Part shown: positions 15,963 to 23,863 of the stretch, one piece after another
How positions within the stretch are numbered: the first letter of the stretch is position 1
Layout: each line of letters begins with the position of its first letter
NCBI GenBank assembly: GCA_001798135.1
Contig: MGRJ01000024.1
Coordinates: forward strand, 186,001 to 250,000
Source: Deltaproteobacteria bacterium RIFCSPHIGHO2_02_FULL_40_28
GTDB lineage: Bacteria > UBA10199 > 2-12-FULL-40-28
DNA: 64,000 nt
Direction: 5' to 3'
Program-made: the position numbers and the translations under genes
Notes under the pieces: model-generated
What the model was told of the DNA's origin: nothing
The model's database searches: none
Seen by the model: the letters and a program-made list of their open reading frames with translations, nothing else

Positions 15963-16657
15963 AAAATTTGCATGTTTCTTATGAAGCCATTGCTGCTTTA
16001 AAGGGAGTAACTCTTACTATCAAAGCCTCTCAAATTGTCACTTTAATTGGTGCTAACGGAGCCGGAAAAACAACTTTAATTCGTGCCATTTCGCGTCTTT
16101 TACCTGCAAAAGGTTCTATGCGGTTTGGTGATTGTGAATTGCTTTCGTTACTTCCTCACCAAATTGTTGAAAAAGGTTTGATCCAGGTGCCTGAAGGAAG
16201 AATGATTTTTCATAATCTTAATGTGTATGAAAATTTAAAATTAGGTTTTTATAAAAGAAGTGACAAACAAAATTTTAAAAATGATTTAGAAGAAGTGCTG
16301 ATGCTTTTTCCAAAACTAAAAGAAAGATTAAAACAACTAGGCGGGCTTTTATCAGGTGGTGAACAACAAATGTTGGCCATTGGAAGGGCATTGATGGGGG
16401 CTCCTCAAATTTTACTTTTAGATGAGCCATCCCTTGGATTAGCCCCTAATTTAGTGCATCAAATTTTTGAAGCTCTTAAAACTATTCATGCACAAAAAAA
16501 GATAAGCATTTTTTTGATTGAACAAGATGCGAAACTCGCTTTAAAAATGGCATCGTATGCGTATGTGATGGAAACAGGGGAGATTGTTTTAGAAGGACGC
16601 GCCAGCGAGCTGCTCCAAAATCCAGAGGTGCAAAAAGTTTATTTGGGAATGAATTAG
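15947..16657 (+). CDS. livF: Branched-chain amino-acid ABC transporter ATPase LivF type
   Basis: This 236-aa ABC ATPase has Walker A GANGAGKTT, the LivF-type Q-loop region LIQVPEGRMIFHNLNVYENL, signature LSGGEQQMLAIGRAL, Walker B LLLDEPSLGLAP and switch region LIEQDA. The PEGR and EQDA variants are the usual LivF ones. It starts inside the end of livG behind GAGGAG (15939-15944) and closes the five-gene transporter operon. It ends 16 nt from the convergent cstA stop, with no evident independent terminator. Confidence 0.94.
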   Translation: MQLEIKNLHVSYEAIAALKGVTLTIKASQIVTLIGANGAGKTTLIRAISRLLPAKGSMRFGDCELLSLLPHQIVEKGLIQVPEGRMIFHNLNVYENLKLGFYKRSDKQNFKNDLEEVLMLFPKLKERLKQLGGLLSGGEQQMLAIGRALMGAPQILLLDEPSLGLAPNLVHQIFEALKTIHAQKKISIFLIEQDAKLALKMASYAYVMETGEIVLEGRASELLQNPEVQKVYLGMN

Positions 16658-16673
16658 GGTTTCCCTGGAAACC

Positions 16674-18713
16674 TCAACAGCACCGCACTTGTTTTCCTTT
16701 AATTTCAAGATTTTCTGCCCACTCTTTTCCTGTAGCGGCGGGTTCTAAACCCGCCGACATAGAAAGGGCAGGTTTAGAACCTGCCCCTACGGTTCTCCAC
16801 ACAATCGGGGATTCTTTTAAATCCATGGGAATTTTTCCTGAAATTAATCTCATCCATTTTGAAATGGAAGCAATTAAAATAGCAGTCACAAGAATCAAAA
16901 GAATACTGGCTACAATGGCATTGAGGTGCATGTTAAAAATAATTTGGGAATTACCATTTTGAGCTATCAGTTTTTGAGCCTGGGATAAAAATCCAATTTG
17001 AGGATTTGCATGAAATATTTTTTGAAATCCTGCAGAGTAGGTAACCACGACAAGCCAAGTTAAGGGCAATAGGGTGATCCAGATTTTTTTGAGATGTCCC
17101 ATCTTAATTAAAATGGTGGTAGCCAAGCAAAGGGCCACAACAGAAAGAAGCTGATTTGCAATTCCAAAAAGAGGCCACAGACTATTAATGCCCCCTTGAG
17201 GATCAATAACTCCTAAGTAGAGAAAATATCCCCAAGCTGAAACAAAAAGAAAACTCGCAAACACATTGGCTCTATAGGAGTAAAGATTTCCCAAAGGTTT
17301 CCAAAGATTTTTAAGAAAAGCTTGAAGTAAAAACCGTCCCACCCTGGTACCCGCATCCACAGTAGTGAGAATAAAAAGCGCCTCAAACATGATGGCAAAG
17401 TGATACCAAAGTGCCATCATTTTTTCTCCGCCAATGACCTGAGAAAAAATAGAAGCCATGCCCACAGCTAACGTGGGAGCCCCGCCTGTTCTCTGAAAGA
17501 GAGTTGTTTCTCCCAAACTGTTAGCCAAGGTATTCATTTCATCTAAACTAATGGGGAAGCCCCATGAAGTAATCAAAGCAACTAGATCTTGTGGATTGGC
17601 TGCCATGGAGGGAGCCGTGTTCATGGCAAAATAAATTCCTGGCTTTAAGGTGCAGGCTGCAATGAGAGCCATCATGGCCACAAAGGATTCTAAAAGCATA
17701 CTCCCATAGCCCACCATGCGGGTATGAGATTCGCGCGAAATCATTTTTGGTGTTGTGCCAGAGGCAATCAGGGAATGAAAACCACTGATAGCTCCACAAG
17801 CAATAGTGATAAAACAAAATGGAAATATTTTTCCGGAAAAAACAGGGCCATCTCCCGATACAAACTGTGTGACTGCTGGAAGTTGTAAGGTAGGAAGAAC
17901 AAAAAAGAGTCCAAGAGCTAAAGCCAAAATGGTTCCTAGTTTCATAAAAGTGCTCAAGTAATCTCTGGGAGCCAAAAGGAGCCATACAGGAAGGATGGAA
18001 GCCGCCAGGCCATAAAAAATAATAGCCTTGGCTAAAGAAGATCCAGAGAAAGTCATCAGGTGAGACAGAGCAGGGATTTCATGAAAAAATTTTCCAACCC
18101 ACACCGAAAGTAAAAGAAGTCCTACTCCCATCACTGTAACTTCAAAAACATGTCCTGGCCTTAAGTAGCGCAAATAAAGACCCATCAAGAGGGCAATGGG
18201 AATGGTAGCTAAAATGGTAAAGCTGCCCCAGGGGCTCATGGCAAGAGCTTTCACAACAACTAATCCCAAAACAGCAATGAGAATAATTAAAATAAAAAGA
18301 ATGGCTAAAAGAGAAATGAGGCCAGCTTTGTTTCCAATTTCTTCTTTAACCATCTCTCCCAAGGATTTTCCGTTTCTTCTTGTAGAAGAAAATAAGATAA
18401 TAAAATCTTGTACTGCTCCCCCTAAAACCACGCCAATTAAAATCCAAAGAGTGCCTGGAAGGTAACCAAATTGGGCAGCCAACACTGGCCCTACCAAGGG
18501 GCCTGGCCCGCTAATGGCAGCAAAGTGATGCCCAAAAACAATCCATTTATTGGTTTTTACAAAATCGCGGCCATCTTCGTTGATTTCACTTGGGGTTAAT
18601 CTTTGATCATTCAAAGTTAAAATTTTTGCAGCAATCCATTTGGAATAAAATCGGTAGCCAATGGAGTAAGTACAAAGAGCTGCAGTTAAAATCCAAATGG
18701 CATTGTTTTCCAT
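16674..18713 (-). CDS. cstA: Carbon starvation protein CstA-family peptide/pyruvate transporter
   Basis: This 679-aa polytopic membrane protein carries the CstA hallmarks near the N-terminus: IGYRFYSKWIAAKIL, KTNKWIVFGHHFAAISGPGPLVGPVLAAQ split around the GHHFA motif, and RRNGKSLGEMVKEE. A later TTVDAGTRVGRF also matches. Relatives import peptides or pyruvate, usually when carbon is limiting. The last about 35 residues are unusual: GAGSKPALSMSAGLEPAATG is encoded by a palindromic repeat (16731-16792) and is followed by a tail ending VRCC, so the original C-terminus seems to have been extended or replaced. It is transcribed away from tRNA-Arg. Confidence 0.93.
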   Translation of the reverse strand: MENNAIWILTAALCTYSIGYRFYSKWIAAKILTLNDQRLTPSEINEDGRDFVKTNKWIVFGHHFAAISGPGPLVGPVLAAQFGYLPGTLWILIGVVLGGAVQDFIILFSSTRRNGKSLGEMVKEEIGNKAGLISLLAILFILIILIAVLGLVVVKALAMSPWGSFTILATIPIALLMGLYLRYLRPGHVFEVTVMGVGLLLLSVWVGKFFHEIPALSHLMTFSGSSLAKAIIFYGLAASILPVWLLLAPRDYLSTFMKLGTILALALGLFFVLPTLQLPAVTQFVSGDGPVFSGKIFPFCFITIACGAISGFHSLIASGTTPKMISRESHTRMVGYGSMLLESFVAMMALIAACTLKPGIYFAMNTAPSMAANPQDLVALITSWGFPISLDEMNTLANSLGETTLFQRTGGAPTLAVGMASIFSQVIGGEKMMALWYHFAIMFEALFILTTVDAGTRVGRFLLQAFLKNLWKPLGNLYSYRANVFASFLFVSAWGYFLYLGVIDPQGGINSLWPLFGIANQLLSVVALCLATTILIKMGHLKKIWITLLPLTWLVVVTYSAGFQKIFHANPQIGFLSQAQKLIAQNGNSQIIFNMHLNAIVASILLILVTAILIASISKWMRLISGKIPMDLKESPIVWRTVGAGSKPALSMSAGLEPAATGKEWAENLEIKGKQVRCC
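16731..16792. repeat. Palindromic repeat family C (GTAG...CTAC) inside cstA 3' end
   Basis: Outer GTAG (16732-16735) and CTAC (16787-16790) enclose two hairpins, GGCGGGTTCTAAACCCGCC and GGGCAGGTTTAGAACCTGCCC. The same design (outer GTAGG/CCTAC plus two GGGC...GCCC hairpins) occurs at 26269-26328, and a one-hairpin version at 37585-37610. Here it is read through as CstA codons. Confidence 0.85.
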
Positions 18714-18768
18714 TTGCGTTTTCTATTGAAATTTCAAGAAAGAAGCAAGTATGACACAAGTTACCTTA

Positions 18769-18819
18769 CCCTCTCCTTGGGGAGAGGGGTAGCCCCAAAG
18801 GGGTCCCTTTGGGAGGGTG
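18769..18819. repeat. Compound hairpin repeat between cstA and tRNA-Arg
   Basis: The stretch holds CCCTCTCC-TTGG-GGAGAGGG (18769-18788), then CCCC-AAA-GGGG and TCCC-TTT-GGGA, followed by GAGGGTGAGGGG. This is a G/C-rich block in an A/T-rich genome, upstream of both cstA (minus strand) and tRNA-Arg (plus strand). It could influence either transcript or be a passive repeat. Confidence 0.7.
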
Positions 18820-18828
18820 AGGGGGATT

Positions 18829-18900
18829 GCCCCTGTAGCTCAGTGGATAGAGTACCAGCCTCCGAAGCTGGGTGCGCCGGTTCGATTCCGGCCAGGGGCA
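18829..18900 (+). tRNA. tRNA-Arg (anticodon CCG)
   Basis: Acceptor GCCCCTG pairs with CAGGGGC, D-arm GCTC/GAGT, anticodon stem CCAGC/GCTGG around CTCCGAA (anticodon CCG, reading CGG), T-arm GCCGG-TTCGATT-CCGGC, discriminator A at 18900. CCA is not encoded. Repeats flank it on both sides. Confidence 0.95.
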
Positions 18901-19023
18901 CAAATTTTGTCCCTTCGGTCCAAAATTTCGTTTATCGTATATCGAGTATCGTATATCGGGAAGGCAAAAATCTTCGTTTTAAGGGGACAAAATTTGTTCC
19001 GATACACGATATACGATACACGG
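18901..19023. repeat. Nested inverted repeats directly 3' of tRNA-Arg
   Basis: CAAATTTTGTCCCTT (18901-18915) is complementary to AAGGGGACAAAATTTG (18981-18996) apart from one extra G. TATCGTATATCG units at 18933-18959 are complementary to the unit block CCGATACACGATATACG (18999-19015). The two pairs interleave rather than nest cleanly, so alternative folds are possible. No coding sequence is evident; only part of the downstream gene's upstream region remains (19024-19086), and nothing else is seen in it. Confidence 0.75.
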
Positions 19024-19086
19024 ATTTCTCAGAGGTTAAAAGTTCTTGTAATATTGTCATAAATTGTGCAATATTACATCTACTTT

Positions 19087-20280
19087 ATGCACTTTCGAAA
19101 ACGCCATATACTCGGAATTTTAAGTAAGCGGGCCAAAATTTTTCCGGTCATTGGAATTGTGGGGCCACGACAAGTTGGCAAAACCACCTTTTTGATGCAG
19201 GAATGGAAATCAAAGACTAACGCCCAATATATTACCCTGGATAAATCCGAAACAATCAAACGTGCCAAACGTGAACCAGAGAATTTTTTGTTGTCAGAAT
19301 CAGAAGATCTTAAAAGAAAGCTTATTATTGACGAAGCGCAAAAGGTGCCCCTGATCTTTGACTCAATTAAATCCATCATCGATGAGCGAAGACGTATTGG
19401 CCTTTTTACTTTGTCCGGCTCTGTAGAATTTTCAGACAAATCTGGAGTACGCGAATCCCTTGCAGGTCGAATGGGCGTTTGTCATTTATATCCGATGACT
19501 CTCAGTGAATTGACTCAAAAATCGCTGCATATTCCTTGGGTAAAAGGATGGGGAGAATATACACCCCATCTTATCGCCCGAGATATCGATAATTGGCTCA
19601 ACCGGGGTGGAATTCCTATTTTTTGCTCATTACATGATGAAACGGAGGTACAACTTGCAGTACAAAGCTGGTTGGAAGCCCTTTGTTATCGTGATTTGCA
19701 ACAACTGAAAGGTGCACAGTTAAACGGCGATGTCGCCATGTCCATACTGAGCACTATTGCACACAATCCCACTCTCAATCTGAGCAGAATTGCCGACGAT
19801 TTAGGAGTTAATAGGAACATGGTTTCGAAATATTTGGCCGCGTTCGAAGCCCTTTTCCTGCTTTATAAACTTCCGTCATTTCAAAATCGGCGTGCGGCCC
19901 CGGATTATGTTTTTTTTGATTGTGCGATTTTATCTCATTTTCTTGGAAATCGAAAAGACGGCTTTGCACGCACTCAAACACTGAAAACATTATTGATTAA
20001 TGAGATCCTCGCCCAATACGAATACGGTGGAGAAAGCAGGCCTTCTCTATTCTCTTATTATTCGCGTGGAGGTGCTGAAATCGATCTGGTTTTGCAGGAT
20101 AAAAAAAAGATGCTTGGCATTCAATTGAGCATAACGAGTGATATTTCTCCTTATGCTTTGCGGGGTTTAAAAAGTTTTCTAAACGCACAAAAATCGGCCA
20201 GAGGCATCGTGTTGGCGCCTGTAACGCAAAAAACCAAGATAGATGGAATAGATATCCTCCCTTGGACCCATATTGGATGA
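19087..20280 (+). CDS. AAA+ ATPase with DUF4143 C-terminal domain (copy 1)
   Basis: This protein of about 397 aa starts at the ATG at 19087 (MHFRKRHILGILS); a GTG at 19066 would add seven residues, and neither has a clear ribosome site. Walker A is GPRQVGKTTF, Walker B KLIIDEAQKVP, and the arginine-finger region follows FTLSGS. A winged-helix-like part (NLSRIADDLGVNRNMVSKYL) and a nuclease-fold-like C-terminus (YYSRGGAEIDLVLQ) follow, the usual AAA_14/DUF4143 order. Family members are very common in candidate and host-associated lineages, often duplicated and laterally moved, with unknown role. A second member lies at 40776-41966. It sits alone beside tRNA-Arg. Confidence 0.88.
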   Translation: MHFRKRHILGILSKRAKIFPVIGIVGPRQVGKTTFLMQEWKSKTNAQYITLDKSETIKRAKREPENFLLSESEDLKRKLIIDEAQKVPLIFDSIKSIIDERRRIGLFTLSGSVEFSDKSGVRESLAGRMGVCHLYPMTLSELTQKSLHIPWVKGWGEYTPHLIARDIDNWLNRGGIPIFCSLHDETEVQLAVQSWLEALCYRDLQQLKGAQLNGDVAMSILSTIAHNPTLNLSRIADDLGVNRNMVSKYLAAFEALFLLYKLPSFQNRRAAPDYVFFDCAILSHFLGNRKDGFARTQTLKTLLINEILAQYEYGGESRPSLFSYYSRGGAEIDLVLQDKKKMLGIQLSITSDISPYALRGLKSFLNAQKSARGIVLAPVTQKTKIDGIDILPWTHIG

Positions 20281-20291
20281 AAGAAAAACCT

Positions 20292-20311
20292 GGGTCCCTC
20301 AGCGACCCGCT
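20292..20311. repeat. Probable fragment of repeat family B
   Basis: GGGTCCCTCAGCGACCCGCT resembles the right end of the family B copy at 34178-34266 (GGGTCCCCCAGCGAC, four bases, then CCGCT), with a 4-5 base deletion. No matching left arm remains, so it looks like a degraded copy. Confidence 0.45.
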
Positions 20312-20337
20312 ATTTTGTCTCATGACGCATTGCGCCT

Positions 20338-20373
20338 AGACAGATTTATTAACTTGCGCTAGCTGTCTTTTTT
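20338..20373 (+). terminator. Possible terminator after the DUF4143 ATPase gene
   Basis: AGACAG (20338-20343) pairs with CTGTCT (20363-20368) and is followed by a run of T. The stem is only 6 bp and the loop 19 nt, so it is weak. It separates the ATPase gene from the next gene at 20414. Confidence 0.4.
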
Positions 20374-20413
20374 TGCATAAAAGGGCGGTCTTTGAAATAA
20401 AAGAGGATACTTT

Positions 20414-23400
20414 ATGGGGATTCGTGTTGTTATAGGCGGGGCAAACCCAGCATTATTACCTGGTAACCAAGCCCAAGATGGAGGACAAGTTGGTTCTGCA
20501 TTGACTACACGGGCAGGTGATTTTTATTTTTCAGTTGTGGCTCCAAGTGTTTCTCGTTCTGCTGTTTTAAATGATACCACAGATGTAACCCAAGTTTTTG
20601 CAACCAGGCAGGCGGAAAGGTATGTGACAGCTTTTCTGAGCTATCTTACCGTTTCTCAATCTGCCGATTCTCTTTTGTTCCCTGATTGGGGGATTCAAAT
20701 TTTTCAGGGCCCCCCGCTTGCTACTGGGCAAGGCAGTATTTTATTTCGAGTAGTAAGGCCGTCTTTCGCAAGTGCTACTTGGCTTTTAGATGTAGCTACC
20801 ATTTATGCACAATTTTCTAGAATAGTTCAAACCAAGACAGAAGAAGAATTAAGAGCTCATATCGCTTTTGATCGTCCCGAACGTCCTCTTTTAAGTGCTT
20901 TTAATTTTCAGTTAATGAGTGTGTTTGATGAGAGCATGGTTCTAGAGGTCACTCACTTAGTTGAAGAAGAATATTTCAGGATGGTTGAAGAAGCTTCTAT
21001 TGTTTATCATCGCTTTATAGATGGGGGAGTCACAGATTCAGTTGCAGTAGCTGCTGGTTTAGCTCCTTTGATGAGGGCAGCACAAACACTCCTAAATCAT
21101 ATTAATATATTAAGGGGTTTCATTGCTTCTAACCCCACCGCTACCCAGTGGGAGACTACGCGAAGATTTCAGCAACTCTGTCATGATTGTAGTAATTACT
21201 TAGCCATATTACAAGGGATGCCGCAGCTTTTGTTGCCAAGCACACCTGTAACACCTGTAGAATATTCTTCTGTCTTGAATGCGCTTCTTTCTCCAGATCG
21301 TCTTGGACGAGTTTTTGAAATTCTTCCCCAAGTGGCCTCTGTGTATCAAGCAAACATTCCAGTGCATCTCGATTTATCTCCCGAACTTTGGGAAATCCCT
21401 CTCAAGGGAAGAACAGAAGGGTTAAACCTTCGCGATGTTCTCATTAATCTTGTTTCTAATGCAGCTAAAAACACAGAAGGACAAAATGCAATTGATGTGG
21501 AAGCCAGAACAACTGCAAAGGGATTGGCCATCACAGTTTCTGATCATGGCCGTGGGATGGATGATGCCACCTTAGGTAGAGTGTATGGTCGCTACAATCC
21601 TCATATGGGAGCTATTCCAGGGTCTTTACATGGTATTGGTAGTTCTAGTCTTGTTGAAAGCATTGCCTCTTATGGAGGTCGCATGGTTGTTGACTCACAG
21701 GTGGGGGAAGGTACCAGTGTTCGTCTTTTAATTCCTTGGGACGCTTTAGTTGAAGCAGAAAATATTTCCCTTGCTCCTTATGCTGTTGATAGGCCATCTC
21801 GAGGTGGTTTGGTTTTTAGAACCGATGCAGGGCAAATTCAAGTAGGAGCTCCAGATTGGACAAATAAAAATGTCATAGAACTCTATTTGGAGGAAGGAGT
21901 AGGTCAAATTCTTCGTGAAAGAGTGCCTTTTATTACGCCCGCAGTTTTTGTTGATGAACCAAATTTTAGGCATCCTCGTGCAGGATTATTTCCCTATTCT
22001 TTTCTGGGTCTTGATTCTTTTCTTACCAAGGGACAACAAACTTTTGTAACCACTACACCCGAGGGTCAAATCCAATTAGCTAGACTTTTAGAACTAGCTT
22101 ACCATGGAAATCGAAACCGCCCTGGAGGTAGAAACATTGAAAGAGAATATCCAGCTCATGCTCTTGGTATGCCAACAAACTTGGATGGAGAATTTAGTTC
22201 TTTATTTGTTTCTTCTGCAAGTGACACTCTTTGGCAGGTTAACTCCTTTGATGAAGGTGGGCGGGTCAATTTAGTGGAAGGAAAAACTCTCCGACGTCTT
22301 GATCAAGGCTGGTATGAGTTAGAGGAAGGAGGCAAAGTAACCACTACTGTCGTCGCGGATGAAGTTCCCTATCCAGAAACCCAACTGCTTCACAGGGATG
22401 CCGATGGCGCCAGAGATTTATTGGCATTGGTAACAGAAGGTCATAGCCTTTTTTGGCCACTGGGAGCTGAGGATGGCTTTGATCCGGCGGGTACTACCAG
22501 TGGTTTTATGTTTGTTATTCCTGGGAAAGATGGACCAGAAATTACTCTCATTGATCCCCCGAGTCATACTTTAAAATATTTTCAGGAGCACCATCTTCCC
22601 TTAGAAGCAATCACTCAGGTAATTATTACCCATGGCCATCCCGATCATTTTGGGACTGCCATAGCCGACTTAGCTCATGAAGGTTTAACTCCAAAACTTT
22701 TAACAACTCCTACCATCTACGATGAAATTGTAGAGCAGTATGATTTAGCTATTGATGATAGAGAATTTGCAAAATGGGACTTTATTCCCCTGACTCCTCA
22801 AACTCCCTTTCGATTGGGGAATTTTGATCTTGAATTTGAGTACAATTTGCACCCTCTTGCAACTCTTGGTTTTGAAGTGTATCAACATGCTTCGGTGGGA
22901 CCAAAAAATTTAGTTCTTTCTTTTGGTGGAGATACCTATGCAGGGCTAGATTTGCTAACGCGTTTGGAAATCATCAGGTTGGAAGGACAAACCCCGCCTT
23001 TAAGCCCTGAAAGGGCGTTTCGAATTTTGCGTCAGTATTTTTTAATTCCTTTAACGCAAGGCTGGTCGCCTGAGGCTATTGTAGATCTTTATTCAAGACC
23101 CGATTCTCCTTTGATTATTCCTGAATTCTATCGTGTTCCCTTGCATGCCTACTTGCAAACCCAGGCTGCCCAACTAGCAGTAAGATCAAATCCCCAATTT
23201 TTAATTGAGGGAGGCATTCCACCCATTCATACAGACCCAGAAGGTACAGCTCAGCTTTTAGATTTTTTAAAAACTCATGGTATCCAAACTGCTTCTACCC
23301 AGGTTTATCATCTTTCAGAAAAAAGAGCCCAAGAAACAGGTTTAAGAAAATTAAGTTCTGGTACCAGAGGAGTTTTAGACTTAACAGGCAATGCTAGAAC

Positions 23401-23863
23401 AGAGCAGGCTTCCGGAATAGGTAGAGTTGTTTCTAGTTCTGTCCTTGTAGCTCTTATGGGTTTGGCTAGTGCACCTCTTGTAAAAGAAGGAAGTGTGGTG
23501 CTGCCGCTAGATGCAACAGTGGATTCTGCTGCGTTGGCAGTGGATGTTACTTTGTTAGAAGGGCTTTTGCCAGATGCACTGATCAATTTACCTCCCCATG
23601 AGTTAATTGCCATTGGAAATGGTGCTGTGCAACAGAGTGGAGAGCCCGATTGGATGAATGGTTTAGAAGGGGGAGATAGAACTTTGGCCCTTTGGTCTCA
23701 TGGAATTGCCACAGCAGCCATGGGAGAGGGGTTGTATGTTGATCCCGCAGATTTGTATGTAGAGTTGGTTGCTTCAGCAGATGATTTTGATCACCCAAGG
23801 CTTGTTGTAGGAAAAACTGGCGCTCGTTTGGCAAGAGGTTTAGAAAAAGTTCGGATAGTATAA
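20414..23863 (+). CDS. HATPase (histidine-kinase-like) / metallo-beta-lactamase-fold multidomain protein
   Basis: This 1149-aa protein is not a known family as a whole. No signal peptide or membrane helix is evident. Residues 250-270 contain an H-box-like FQQLCHDCSNYLAIL with His257. Residues about 310-442 form a GHKL ATPase: N-box NLVSNAAKNT (345-354), G1 DHGRGMD (377-383), G2 GSLHGIGSS (403-411), GEGTSVRLLIPW. Residues about 660-1000 form a metallo-beta-lactamase fold with THGHPDHFG (His740, His742, Asp744, His745), a later GGDTY aspartate and an IPPIHT histidine, enough for a two-metal site. The N-terminal 240 and last 150 residues are unassigned. AGAGGA precedes the ATG. Its stop overlaps the start of the next gene by one base. 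Confidence 0.82.
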   Translation: MGIRVVIGGANPALLPGNQAQDGGQVGSALTTRAGDFYFSVVAPSVSRSAVLNDTTDVTQVFATRQAERYVTAFLSYLTVSQSADSLLFPDWGIQIFQGPPLATGQGSILFRVVRPSFASATWLLDVATIYAQFSRIVQTKTEEELRAHIAFDRPERPLLSAFNFQLMSVFDESMVLEVTHLVEEEYFRMVEEASIVYHRFIDGGVTDSVAVAAGLAPLMRAAQTLLNHINILRGFIASNPTATQWETTRRFQQLCHDCSNYLAILQGMPQLLLPSTPVTPVEYSSVLNALLSPDRLGRVFEILPQVASVYQANIPVHLDLSPELWEIPLKGRTEGLNLRDVLINLVSNAAKNTEGQNAIDVEARTTAKGLAITVSDHGRGMDDATLGRVYGRYNPHMGAIPGSLHGIGSSSLVESIASYGGRMVVDSQVGEGTSVRLLIPWDALVEAENISLAPYAVDRPSRGGLVFRTDAGQIQVGAPDWTNKNVIELYLEEGVGQILRERVPFITPAVFVDEPNFRHPRAGLFPYSFLGLDSFLTKGQQTFVTTTPEGQIQLARLLELAYHGNRNRPGGRNIEREYPAHALGMPTNLDGEFSSLFVSSASDTLWQVNSFDEGGRVNLVEGKTLRRLDQGWYELEEGGKVTTTVVADEVPYPETQLLHRDADGARDLLALVTEGHSLFWPLGAEDGFDPAGTTSGFMFVIPGKDGPEITLIDPPSHTLKYFQEHHLPLEAITQVIITHGHPDHFGTAIADLAHEGLTPKLLTTPTIYDEIVEQYDLAIDDREFAKWDFIPLTPQTPFRLGNFDLEFEYNLHPLATLGFEVYQHASVGPKNLVLSFGGDTYAGLDLLTRLEIIRLEGQTPPLSPERAFRILRQYFLIPLTQGWSPEAIVDLYSRPDSPLIIPEFYRVPLHAYLQTQAAQLAVRSNPQFLIEGGIPPIHTDPEGTAQLLDFLKTHGIQTASTQVYHLSEKRAQETGLRKLSSGTRGVLDLTGNARTEQASGIGRVVSSSVLVALMGLASAPLVKEGSVVLPLDATVDSAALAVDVTLLEGLLPDALINLPPHELIAIGNGAVQQSGEPDWMNGLEGGDRTLALWSHGIATAAMGEGLYVDPADLYVELVASADDFDHPRLVVGKTGARLARGLEKVRIV

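Noticed and set aside
18714-19127. Long plus-strand open frame upstream of the first DUF4143 ATPase
   Set aside because: It crosses a G/C hairpin repeat, tRNA-Arg and inverted repeats; the protein is low-information and unlike any family.
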